From contig CAYPJU010000061.1 of NCBI GenBank assembly GCA_964411125.1, positions 1 to 39,754 on the forward strand: a stretch of DNA of 39,754 bases, read 5' to 3'. The notes under the pieces were generated by a model. It made no database searches. It was not told the DNA's origin and saw only the letters and a program-made list of their open reading frames with translations. This document shows, piece by piece, positions 7,444 to 15,278 of this stretch. The DNA is from JBFIHF01 sp964411125. GTDB lineage: Bacteria; Myxococcota_A; Bradymonadia; Bradymonadales; Bradymonadaceae. Numbering within the stretch: the first letter of the stretch is position 1; every line of letters starts with the position of its first letter. Made by a program: the position numbers and the translations under genes.

Positions 7444-8261
7444 CCGACCAGAGCCCGAAGAAAGGAGAAGACGAGGGATTCGCCGCTTTCGACGGACCGC
7501 TGGAGCTGCAGTCCGTCGACCGCCGACCCGGACAGACTGCGCCGCAGCCCGAGCCTCCGCCGAAGTCGGGCAACAGCACGATCCTCGTGGTGTTGGCGGG
7601 AGCGTTGGTGGTCGCGGCCGCCGGCGGCACGTGGGTCCTCCTGCGTCACGCGAAGCCGGCGGAGCCCCCGCCGGTCGCCGTGGATCCTGCGACGCTGGGA
7701 CCGAAGACGTTCGATCCGTCTTCGTCCGATACGCGGTTGAGCTTCGTCGACTTTCGCAAGGGGCTGGTGGTGGTGCGCGATCCGTCGGACATCGAAGCGC
7801 GGGGCCAATGTGCCTTGATGTTGGAGAGCGCGGCGGACCCTGCTCCTCCTGACGTGTACTACTGGGCCGAGGCTTTCGATCTCGAGCCGGGCCCGATCGT
7901 GGGGGCACCGGTGCACGCCGATGCTTTCACCGCGCGCGCCTGGATCTGCGACCAGGCGGCGCTGCTGGCCGAAGACGTCGCCTGGATGAGCGACGGCATC
8001 GTGGATCAGACTCGGCTGGCCGCGCTGGAGGATGGGGAGTCGATCGACGACCCCGGCGAAGAGTCGGCGAAGCCGCGAAAGAAGAAGAAGCGGCGCAAGA
8101 TCGTGATCGAGGGGGTCGGATCTTCGGGGGGGGCTTCGCGACCTTCCAGCATGCCGGTCTCGGGGGGATTTGGCGGTGGCGGCGTCCCGAGCGGCGCACT
8201 GCCGGCGATGATGAACAGGAAAGCACTCATCGAGCAAGTCCGCGAGCGAGGGGGACACTGA
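7440..8261 (+). CDS. single-pass membrane protein coupled to the dual kinase
   Basis: A 273-residue protein I do not recognise. A Pro/Gln-rich cytoplasmic segment (1-43) is followed by one membrane helix (about 47-68, VLAGALVVAAAGGTWVLL) and an exported domain of about 130 residues containing two cysteines (in RGQCALML and AWICDQAA), which could form a disulfide. A strongly basic stretch, KPRKKKKRRK, comes next, then a Gly/Ser-rich tail. The ATGA overlap with the kinase gene means the two are translationally coupled, so it is probably a partner or substrate of that kinase. The long acidic and Ser-containing tails could be phosphorylated, but this is inference. No enzyme motif is visible. Confidence 0.7.
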   Translation: MTDQSPKKGEDEGFAAFDGPLELQSVDRRPGQTAPQPEPPPKSGNSTILVVLAGALVVAAAGGTWVLLRHAKPAEPPPVAVDPATLGPKTFDPSSSDTRLSFVDFRKGLVVVRDPSDIEARGQCALMLESAADPAPPDVYYWAEAFDLEPGPIVGAPVHADAFTARAWICDQAALLAEDVAWMSDGIVDQTRLAALEDGESIDDPGEESAKPRKKKKRRKIVIEGVGSSGGASRPSSMPVSGGFGGGGVPSGALPAMMNRKALIEQVRERGGH

Positions 8262-8305
8262 CACGGCGACGTGCGTAGCGACTCGCGCAGGGGGCGAGAC
8301 GATGC

Positions 8306-8311
8306 TATCAA
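8306..8311 (+). promoter_or_regulatory. extended -10-like element TGCTATCAA, leaderless-type
   Basis: TGC followed by TATCAA (8303-8311) lies 6 bases before the ATG at 8318, and no ribosome site is visible. This fits an extended -10 promoter driving a leaderless mRNA for the kinase/FGE fusion. Confidence 0.4.
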
Positions 8312-8317
8312 CCAGAC

Positions 8318-10915
8318 ATGAGTGATTCGGCGGACACGAGGATCGGGCAGATCGCGCTCGCGCGTGGGCTGGTGACGCTGCCCGTTCTTCTGCAGTGCAT
8401 GGAGCAGAGCGGGCGAGAGGGGACCAGCCTCTCGGACGTCCTGCAGTCGAAAGGGTTGCTGTCCGACGATGACCTTCGGGCGATCGTCGCTCGCCTCAAC
8501 GAAGGAGACCACGCGGTCGAGGACGAGCTCGAGCGCGGTCAGACGATCGTCGTGGGTCCTACCTCGTCGGGGGTGAGCCAGTGGTCTACGCTCCCTCCTG
8601 AGGAGCGGGCCGAACGGCCGGTGAAGGTCGAGCTCGAGCTCGATCTGGGGGCGCCCCACGAGCGTCGCTACGAATACGCGTCCGAGCTCGGCCGCGGCGG
8701 GATGGGGAAAGTCCTCCTCGCGCGCGACCTCGTGCTGCAGCGCCAGGTCGCCGTGAAGTCGCTGATCGAAGAGGCGACCTCGGACAAAGCCCGGCAGCGG
8801 CTCCTGGCGGAAGCGCAGGTGACAGGGTTGCTGGAGCATCCGTCGATCGTGCCGGTGTACGACCTGAACATCCGGCAGGACGGCGAGCCGTTCTACACGA
8901 TGCGCGTCGTTCAGGAGCAGACGCTGAGCCAGATCCTGGCGAACACGTCGCCGTCGAACGAGCCGGGCCCGTTTTCGCTCACGAACCTGGTAGGCATCTT
9001 GCGACAGGTTTCCCTCGCGCTGCAGTTCGCACACGAGCTCGGGGTGGTCCACCGCGACATCAAGCCGGAGAACATCCTCATCGGTAAGTACGGTGAGGTC
9101 TACGTCATCGACTGGGGGGTGGCGAAGGTCGTCAACGAGAACATCGGGCTTTCGACGACGGGGAAGATGGTGGTTGGCTCCCTGGTCGGAACACCGCAAT
9201 ACATGGCGCCCGAGCAGGCCCGCGGCGACAACGATGCAGTCGATGGGCGGAGCGACGTCTACGCTCTGGGGGCCGTATTGTACGAGATGCTCACCCGGCA
9301 GCCCGTCTTCTCCGCCGACCACGTGCTCGCGATTCTGTTTCAGGTCGTGCACGACCCGCCCCCTCGACCGAGCGAGTTGGACCTGCCGTGGGAGATTCCG
9401 GCGGAGCTCGAGGAAGTGTGTCTGAAGGCACTCGCGAAGGACCAGGACCGCCGGTATCAGTCCGCCCAGGAGTTTGCCGACGAGCTCGAGCTGTTCCTGG
9501 AAGGGGTGAAGGAGCGGGAACGGCAGAGCGAGATGGCGCACGCGGCGATCGAGCAAGCTGCCCAGATTCGGTCGATCTACGAAGAGGTGCGGGCCGAGTT
9601 GAGCCGTGCCGTCCGTGAACTCAACCGCGAGCGACGGGTGATCGAGTCGTGGGCAGATCCCGAGCGCAAAGGAAATCTGTGGGATCTCCAACAGCGAGCC
9701 GAAGACCTTCACGTCGACATAGAAAAGAAGTTTGGTGAGACGGTCCGCGCCTACGGTCAGGCGCTCGTCCACATGCCGCAAATGCCGGAGGCGAGACGCG
9801 CTCTCGCGGATCTGTACTGGGAGCGCTTCGAGGAGGCGGAGGCCTCCGGAAACAGGGCGAATGCCGCGTACTTCGAGGGGTTGGTCCGCCAGTACAACGA
9901 TGGTGCCTTCGACCAACTGCTCGAGGGTACGGCGTCGCTGCACCTACAGACCTCGCCTCCGGGGGCGCAGGTAGCGCTATACACGTACCAACAGGTTCGC
10001 CGTCGGCTGGTGGAGTGGCGCATCGCCGAGTTCGAGGAGACGCCGGTCGCGGACGTGCAACTGTCTCACGGCAGCCACGTCCTGGAGATTTCGCGGGAGG
10101 GTTTCACGCCGGTGCTCGTCCCGGTGCTGGCGCGCCGCGCCGCGGTCCACCGTCTCTCGGTTCGGCTTCATCCCGAAGGCACGGTCCCCGAGGGGTTCGT
10201 CGTCGTCCCTGCCGGCGAGTTCCTGAGCGGAAACTCGGACGCCGGGGAGCTGGTGAGCAAGTCGCTCACCGATTTCGCCATCATGCGACATCCGGTGACG
10301 GTGCGGGAGTACCTGGAGTTTCTGAACGATCTGGTCGGGTCGGACGTGGAGCTCGCACGGTCGCACGCTCCGCGCGTCAAAGACGGGGAACCCTACCTGC
10401 CGCAGCGAGATGACGGCTCGTTCTTCCTCCCCGAGAGCGATCCCGAGGGCGACGTCTGGGACCCCGAGTGGCCCGTCCTGATGGTGAACTTCTTCGACGC
10501 TCAGGCGTATGCAGAGTGGAAGTCGGAGCGCGATGGCATTCCTCTCAGGCTTCCGACGATGGACGAGTGGGAGAAGGCGGCGCGCGGGGTCGATGGCCGG
10601 GTGTATCCCTGGGGAAATCACTTCGACCCCTCGTTCTGCCTGATGCGGGAGAGCCGGCGGGGGAGAGCGACCCCGGCCCCGGTGGGCTCCTTCCCCATCG
10701 ACCGCTCGCCCTACGGTCTGCTCGACGTCGCGGGGAACGTCGCGGAGTGGACCACCACGCGGGAGCAGGGGAGCGACGAAGCGCTCTTGCTCGGCGGGGC
10801 GTCCTTCAACTCGATCGCGATGCTCTGTCGCCTCGACTTCAACATGACGAGCCCGCCGCAGTTTCCGTTCATGCACTACGGTTTTCGGCTCGCCATGTCG
10901 CTCCCCCAAGAGTGA
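8318..10915 (+). CDS. Ser/Thr kinase fused to PEGA and sulfatase-modifying-factor (FGE) domains
   Basis: An 865-residue protein with four parts. Residues 5-60 contain two repeats of the IGQIALARGLVT / LSDVLQSKGLLS type, like the N-terminal domain of GspE/PilB-family proteins. The kinase (about 117-395) has Lys147, HRDIKPEN with Asp247, and DWG (265-267) in place of the usual DFG; GTPQYMAPEQ is intact. A helical charged region (400-530) leads into a PEGA-like beta domain (540-618). The C-terminus (about 625-862) is a formylglycine-generating-enzyme/sulfatase-modifying-factor fold, seen in LPTMDEWEKAARG, GNVAEWT and YGFRLAM. By my alignment the catalytic Cys pair of true FGE is not complete (only Cys837 near the second position), so this module is more likely a binding or scaffold domain. 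The architecture itself is known in myxobacteria and planctomycetes. Confidence 0.88.
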   Translation: MSDSADTRIGQIALARGLVTLPVLLQCMEQSGREGTSLSDVLQSKGLLSDDDLRAIVARLNEGDHAVEDELERGQTIVVGPTSSGVSQWSTLPPEERAERPVKVELELDLGAPHERRYEYASELGRGGMGKVLLARDLVLQRQVAVKSLIEEATSDKARQRLLAEAQVTGLLEHPSIVPVYDLNIRQDGEPFYTMRVVQEQTLSQILANTSPSNEPGPFSLTNLVGILRQVSLALQFAHELGVVHRDIKPENILIGKYGEVYVIDWGVAKVVNENIGLSTTGKMVVGSLVGTPQYMAPEQARGDNDAVDGRSDVYALGAVLYEMLTRQPVFSADHVLAILFQVVHDPPPRPSELDLPWEIPAELEEVCLKALAKDQDRRYQSAQEFADELELFLEGVKERERQSEMAHAAIEQAAQIRSIYEEVRAELSRAVRELNRERRVIESWADPERKGNLWDLQQRAEDLHVDIEKKFGETVRAYGQALVHMPQMPEARRALADLYWERFEEAEASGNRANAAYFEGLVRQYNDGAFDQLLEGTASLHLQTSPPGAQVALYTYQQVRRRLVEWRIAEFEETPVADVQLSHGSHVLEISREGFTPVLVPVLARRAAVHRLSVRLHPEGTVPEGFVVVPAGEFLSGNSDAGELVSKSLTDFAIMRHPVTVREYLEFLNDLVGSDVELARSHAPRVKDGEPYLPQRDDGSFFLPESDPEGDVWDPEWPVLMVNFFDAQAYAEWKSERDGIPLRLPTMDEWEKAARGVDGRVYPWGNHFDPSFCLMRESRRGRATPAPVGSFPIDRSPYGLLDVAGNVAEWTTTREQGSDEALLLGGASFNSIAMLCRLDFNMTSPPQFPFMHYGFRLAMSLPQE

Positions 10916-10935
10916 TGCAGTGCTCGCCCAGGACT

Positions 10936-10964
10936 TTGGTCTGAACGGGCAAATGCAGTAGAGT
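10936..10964 (+). promoter_or_regulatory. candidate sigma-70-type promoter for the beta-helix lipoprotein
   Basis: TTGGTC (10936-10941) and TAGAGT (10959-10964) are 17 bases apart, in the short gap between the kinase/FGE gene and the lipoprotein start. Both hexamers are imperfect, so this is a position-based suggestion. Confidence 0.35.
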
Positions 10965-11005
10965 CCCCCTCATACACGACGACGGGTCCCGAAACGGTGA
11001 ATGTC

Positions 11006-13279
11006 ATGCGTAAACTGATGATGTGTGCGGCCGCGAGTCTCGCAGTTTCCTGCGGAGCGAACGACAACGGTGCGTTTTCGAACAACGGAAGCACCAACAA
11101 TCCTGCGCCGAACAATGGCGGTATGACGATCGTCGATTCCGGTGAGTTGCCCGAGTTGGGGACCAACAACGGGACTTCTCAGAACAACGGCGGCGGTTTG
11201 GACATGGGGCCGAACCAGCCGGACATGGAGGGAGTCCAGGACTTCGGGAGTGCCACGAGGTTCTGTATCAGCGGGCCCGACGGTGTCTGCGCGAGCAGCG
11301 AATTCGACCGTGCCGCGGGGGCGGCTCTCCTGATGGGAGGCCAGGCGGGGCCCGCGCTCGATTGCCAGCAGAATACCTGGTGGGATTTCCGAAACAGCGG
11401 GCTCGGGTACGACGTTCGCTACGTTTCGGCGACCGGTTCGTCGGAGCAGATCGAGGACGCGACAGGCGTCTGGAATGCGTTGTCGGATCACGACAGCGGC
11501 CTGCGCGTCCTGTCGTTCGCTCCGACCGAGTTCGACCTCGAAGACCCGATCACCGTCACCGGCGACGCGACGCTCGTTCTCGTCAGCCCATGCTGGTCGG
11601 GAGTCTCGCTCGACATGCGACGTCCGATCCGGGTGACCGGTGGCGCGCATCTCGTGATCGCGGGGATGCGGATCGTAGGGGACACCTCGGCGATCGAGGT
11701 CGAGGGAGAAGGGTCGACGGTTTCCATTCTCGGCAGCGAGATCGTGGCTCAGGGGGGAGCGGCCGTGGCAGCGAGCGAGGGCGCGGTGGTCTCGGTGTAC
11801 GCCTCCCGACTGATCGGGCGAGGCGCGGGCTTGTCGGGGGTCGACAGCAGAGCGCACGTGAACGCGAGCGTCGTGGAGGTCCGCGACGGAACGGCATTCT
11901 CGTTCGGCGGCGACGGCACGACGGGGCTCGCCGCCAACGCGCCGTTTGCGAGTGTGCTCACGGTGGCCAACTCCATCGTGGAAGGGACCCGACCGCTCGC
12001 CGACACCTCTGGAGTCGACCTCGAGCGCACGGCGGCGAAATTCAAGAACGTCGAGATTCGCGGCATGAACCGCGTGACGACCGGCGGAACCGGGATCCGC
12101 GTCGACCAGTCGTTCCTCTCCGTGCAGAACGGGACGATCGAAGAAAATGGGCACGTCGGTCTGAGCGCCCTCGGTTCGAGGGTGATCGTCCAGGATTCGG
12201 AGTTCCAGGAGAACGGATGGGGGGCCTACGTTCGCGGGAGCGAGCTGGCGGACCTCGACCCGGTCCCGGCAGCCCGCACGGCGCCCAACGCCTTTGCACC
12301 CCCGTTCATGGACGGGGAGCCGAGCTTCCTCCCGGGCGACATGTTCCTGAACAGCACCCGCCTCCTGGGCGACGAGTTTCTCCCCGGCGACATGTTCTAT
12401 CCGGGCGAGCAGTTCGGGATCAGTGATCAGTTCTTGCCGGGGGACATGTTCATCCCGGCGGTCTCCACGGCCGTCGCTACCGAGCTCGCCGCCCTCGACG
12501 ACGAGTTCGAGACCGCGGAGTTTCACCGTGTAGGGTTCCGCAACAACGCGGGGACCGGCGCGATGGTCGAGAACGTCGCGTTCGTCGCCACGAACTCGAC
12601 CGCCGAAGGAAACGGTGGGTTCTTCTTCCCCAACGCTGCAGTCGGCGACCGGCGAGTCGCCGGGGTCGCGCTGCTCGACGCCAGCTACGCGTTCGCCGAC
12701 AACCTGACGGCGAACAACAACCGTGGCCCGGGCGCGTTCGTGCGACTGGGAGCGAGCGCCGGCACGACCGAGTTCTGGAACTCGTCGTTCTTCGAGAATG
12801 CCCTGGGAGGACTCTTCGCCGACGGAATCCAGGGGCAGACGGTGACCGTGCGGTCCTCCACCTTCATCGGGAACGTCGCCGCGGGTCTGGTGGCCGCAGA
12901 CATCGAACTCGACATGGAGGACAGCGCGATGCTCCTCAACGTCGTGGACCCGATGTCCAACGACTCGTACGGAGATGGCGTCATGGCCGTGCGCGCAACC
13001 TCGGTCCGAAGCGTCGACTCGCTCTACTACAAGAACGAGGGCTACGGTCTCTACATGGCGAACGTCGATACCGTGGTCCTCGATTCGAACCGCTGGATCG
13101 ACAACGGTCCGACCGGGGCGAACGGCCCGTGGATGGTCGGCAACTACACCGATGGACCGGTGATGCAGGTCGTCGACACGACCAACGACGAGGCCAGTGG
13201 GAAGTTCTCGGATGTGCAGAACCCCGAGTTCATCGACCCCGATCAGGAAACTGTAGACCCGTCGACACCCCCCGGTTAG
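11006..13279 (+). CDS. right-handed beta-helix-like lipoprotein
   Basis: A 757-residue exported protein with a lipobox LAVSC (Cys16) and an Asn/Gly/Thr/Pro-rich linker to about 75. Most of the remainder consists of repeated short strands such as VEGEGSTVSILGSEIVAQGG and LSVQNGTIEENGHVGLSALGSRV, the pattern of pectate-lyase-like parallel beta-helix proteins (right-handed beta-helix, DUF1565-like). No catalytic residues of a polysaccharide lyase could be picked out, so binding or structural roles are equally possible. Around 441-482 the motif FLPGDMF occurs three times (441, 458, 476). ATG 11006 is chosen because GGTGA precedes it; GTG 10997 is an in-frame alternative. It lies between kinase genes and a histidine kinase on the same strand, but a functional link is not shown. 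Confidence 0.75.
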   Translation: MRKLMMCAAASLAVSCGANDNGAFSNNGSTNNPAPNNGGMTIVDSGELPELGTNNGTSQNNGGGLDMGPNQPDMEGVQDFGSATRFCISGPDGVCASSEFDRAAGAALLMGGQAGPALDCQQNTWWDFRNSGLGYDVRYVSATGSSEQIEDATGVWNALSDHDSGLRVLSFAPTEFDLEDPITVTGDATLVLVSPCWSGVSLDMRRPIRVTGGAHLVIAGMRIVGDTSAIEVEGEGSTVSILGSEIVAQGGAAVAASEGAVVSVYASRLIGRGAGLSGVDSRAHVNASVVEVRDGTAFSFGGDGTTGLAANAPFASVLTVANSIVEGTRPLADTSGVDLERTAAKFKNVEIRGMNRVTTGGTGIRVDQSFLSVQNGTIEENGHVGLSALGSRVIVQDSEFQENGWGAYVRGSELADLDPVPAARTAPNAFAPPFMDGEPSFLPGDMFLNSTRLLGDEFLPGDMFYPGEQFGISDQFLPGDMFIPAVSTAVATELAALDDEFETAEFHRVGFRNNAGTGAMVENVAFVATNSTAEGNGGFFFPNAAVGDRRVAGVALLDASYAFADNLTANNNRGPGAFVRLGASAGTTEFWNSSFFENALGGLFADGIQGQTVTVRSSTFIGNVAAGLVAADIELDMEDSAMLLNVVDPMSNDSYGDGVMAVRATSVRSVDSLYYKNEGYGLYMANVDTVVLDSNRWIDNGPTGANGPWMVGNYTDGPVMQVVDTTNDEASGKFSDVQNPEFIDPDQETVDPSTPPG
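12320..12455 (+). repeat. intragenic repeat encoding FLPGDMF three times
   Basis: Codons at 12326, 12377 and 12431 begin three copies of FLPGDMF, spaced 17 and 18 residues apart. The intervening residues (LNSTRLLGDE, YPGEQFGISD) are partly similar, with a weaker YPGEQF half-copy. The codons differ between copies, so this is a protein-level repeat conserved for function rather than a fresh DNA duplication. Confidence 0.6.
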
Positions 13280-13315
13280 TCTCTGAACGAGACCCGAGTG
13301 TAGTGGAGGAGGTTC

Positions 13316-15271
13316 TTGAGCGACGCGATCGAGAAGCAGACCGTTCCGCCCGTCGAGTCGGGGATGCTCTCCGCGACGCGCGTTCTCCTCGCCACATCTC
13401 CCATGGCGGCCGTGGCGTTCGACTCCCGGCTGCGCCTGCTCTTCGTCAACGAACCAGCTCGAGAGCTTCTGCGGGGCGACGTCGAGGCCAGCTCCGTAGA
13501 GGCGTGGCTCGCGTCGAGCTATTTCACGCAATCCGATCTCGTCGAACGGGATCTTCGGGCGGCGGTCGCCGGCGAGAGCCGGGGTTGCATTCATCTGGTC
13601 AAAGATTCGGTGGAGACCCGCCTCCGATGTGTGGAAGTGCGCGCCGAGGCGGTCGCCGATGATCTCTACGTCGCGTGGGTGGATGACGTCACGAGGCTGC
13701 AACAGCTCCAACAGTACCGCTTGTTTGCGGAGATCGGTTCGCTCCGCAGCGAACGGGTGGGGAGCTCGGAGATGGCCCAGCGAATCGTCGCCGCGATCTG
13801 CGACGTCCTCAACGTCGACATCGCCGTCCTCACGCTGCGCGATCGGAGTGGCTTCCGTCCTGTCGCATCGCGTGGCGTGCTGCTCGAGCCGGGCGCCAAG
13901 ATCGACCCGCGCTCCCACCCCTTTCTGCAAAAGGCGATCGAAACCGGGAGCGCGACGGTCGCCGATGGATCCGAATGGCATGCGGGTGGCCCGACCGAAC
14001 TGACGGGCGTGCACTACATCGTGCCGCTGCGGGCGCGAGGGGACGTCGTAGGAACCGTCCATCTCGGCTCGCTCGAGTCGACCCATCTGCTGCAGTTCGA
14101 CACGCCCGACGACGTGAGCAGCCGCATCTCCTTCCACAGCATCGACGTCGCATTTCTGGACGCGCTCTCGGGCTATGCCGGCGCTGCGCTCGCCAACTCC
14201 CGCCTCTTCGAAGAGAACCTCGAAGAGCAGGCAAAGCTTGCGACCGTCGTCGAGTCGATCCCCGAAGGCATCGTCGTCTTCGATGCGACGGGGGAGGTGC
14301 ACACCTGCAACACGATCGCCCAGAAGATCTCGGAGCGCTCCTGGAGCGACATGAACACCGACGTTCGGCCCTATCGACTCCGCAACGTCGACGGCGAGCT
14401 CCTCTCGCGCTCGGAATGGCCGTTCTTCCGCGCCGTTCGGTCGGGCCGTGTGATCCTCAACGAAGTCGTGGTCATGGACTTTGGCGACCACGAACGCTTC
14501 GTGGAGATCAGTTGCGTGCCTGTGCCACTCATGGACTCCAACGTCGCCTCCTTCGTAGGCACGATGAGGGATGTGACCGAGCAGGTTCAGCAGCAGCGTC
14601 GGCGAGACGATCTGTTGTCGGTGGCGAGCCACGAGCTGCGCAGCCCTCTCACGCCGCTGACCGGATTTCTCCAACTGATCCGCAAACAGGTGGAGCGCGG
14701 TGAGGAGGTCGACGAGGCGCTCGTCGGTCGCGCCGAACAGCAGGTCCTACGCCTGGCGCGACTCCTCGAGATCCTCCTCGACGTGACGCGGGTCGACAGC
14801 GGCCGCCTGCGGCTCGATTCTGCTCCGATCGACGTTGTCCCTCTCGTCAAGCAGAGCGTCGATCCGTACCGAGCCCACCCCCGTCGGACCCACGAATTCC
14901 GCCTCGAGGTCCCCGACCATCCCGTCGTCGTACACGCGGACGGGGCGCGGCTCGAACAGGTCCTCACGAACCTCGTCGACAACGCGATTCGACACTCCGA
15001 GCGCGACGCTCCCATCTCACTGTCGATCACGACCGACGATCAGACGGCGACCATCCAGGTCGCCGATGTCGGGGCGGGGATCTCGAGCGACGCGTTGCCA
15101 CACGTCTTCGAGAGGTTCTTCTCGAGCCGAGAACGAACGGGCCCGGGGATGGGACTCGGCCTCTACATCTCGCGCCAGATCGTGGAGAGCCACGACGGAA
15201 CGATCGAGGTCCAGAGTGAAGAAGGGGAGGGCACCACCGTGACGGTACGCCTCCCCCTCGCAGCTCACTGA
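13316..15271 (+). CDS. soluble hybrid-input sensor histidine kinase (PAS-GAF-PAS-HisKA-HATPase)
   Basis: A 651-residue histidine kinase without membrane helices. A PAS-like domain lies at about 20-125, a GAF-like domain at about 135-295, a second PAS-like domain at about 305-425, and a HisKA dimerisation helix with the phospho-acceptor His439 in SVASHELRSPL. The ATPase domain has the N box (Asn556 in TNLVDNAIRH), the G1 box DVGAGI (584-589) and the G2 box GMGLGL (611-616). It should autophosphorylate and pass phosphate to a response regulator, which is not encoded nearby. TTG 13316 is taken as the start because a strong GGAGGAGG ribosome site (13305-13312) directly precedes it. PAS and GAF domains suggest a cytoplasmic signal such as redox state, light or a small ligand; none can be named. 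Confidence 0.88.
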   Translation: MSDAIEKQTVPPVESGMLSATRVLLATSPMAAVAFDSRLRLLFVNEPARELLRGDVEASSVEAWLASSYFTQSDLVERDLRAAVAGESRGCIHLVKDSVETRLRCVEVRAEAVADDLYVAWVDDVTRLQQLQQYRLFAEIGSLRSERVGSSEMAQRIVAAICDVLNVDIAVLTLRDRSGFRPVASRGVLLEPGAKIDPRSHPFLQKAIETGSATVADGSEWHAGGPTELTGVHYIVPLRARGDVVGTVHLGSLESTHLLQFDTPDDVSSRISFHSIDVAFLDALSGYAGAALANSRLFEENLEEQAKLATVVESIPEGIVVFDATGEVHTCNTIAQKISERSWSDMNTDVRPYRLRNVDGELLSRSEWPFFRAVRSGRVILNEVVVMDFGDHERFVEISCVPVPLMDSNVASFVGTMRDVTEQVQQQRRRDDLLSVASHELRSPLTPLTGFLQLIRKQVERGEEVDEALVGRAEQQVLRLARLLEILLDVTRVDSGRLRLDSAPIDVVPLVKQSVDPYRAHPRRTHEFRLEVPDHPVVVHADGARLEQVLTNLVDNAIRHSERDAPISLSITTDDQTATIQVADVGAGISSDALPHVFERFFSSRERTGPGMGLGLYISRQIVESHDGTIEVQSEEGEGTTVTVRLPLAAH

Positions 15272-15278
15272 GCGGCCC

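Noticed and set aside
5524..7908. Minus-strand open frame of 794 codons opposite the dual kinase
   Set aside because: The plus strand has two complete kinase domains; the antisense translation is Arg/Pro-rich without motifs.
8318..10915. Catalytic formylglycine-generating enzyme activity
   Set aside because: The cysteine pair seems incomplete, so enzyme activity was not claimed; only the fold is called.
10970..14674. Very long minus-strand open frame (1234 codons) across the beta-helix and histidine kinase genes
   Set aside because: It runs antisense through two plus-strand genes with clear domains and a strong ribosome site. Long antisense frames are expected in high-GC DNA and its translation shows no family pattern.
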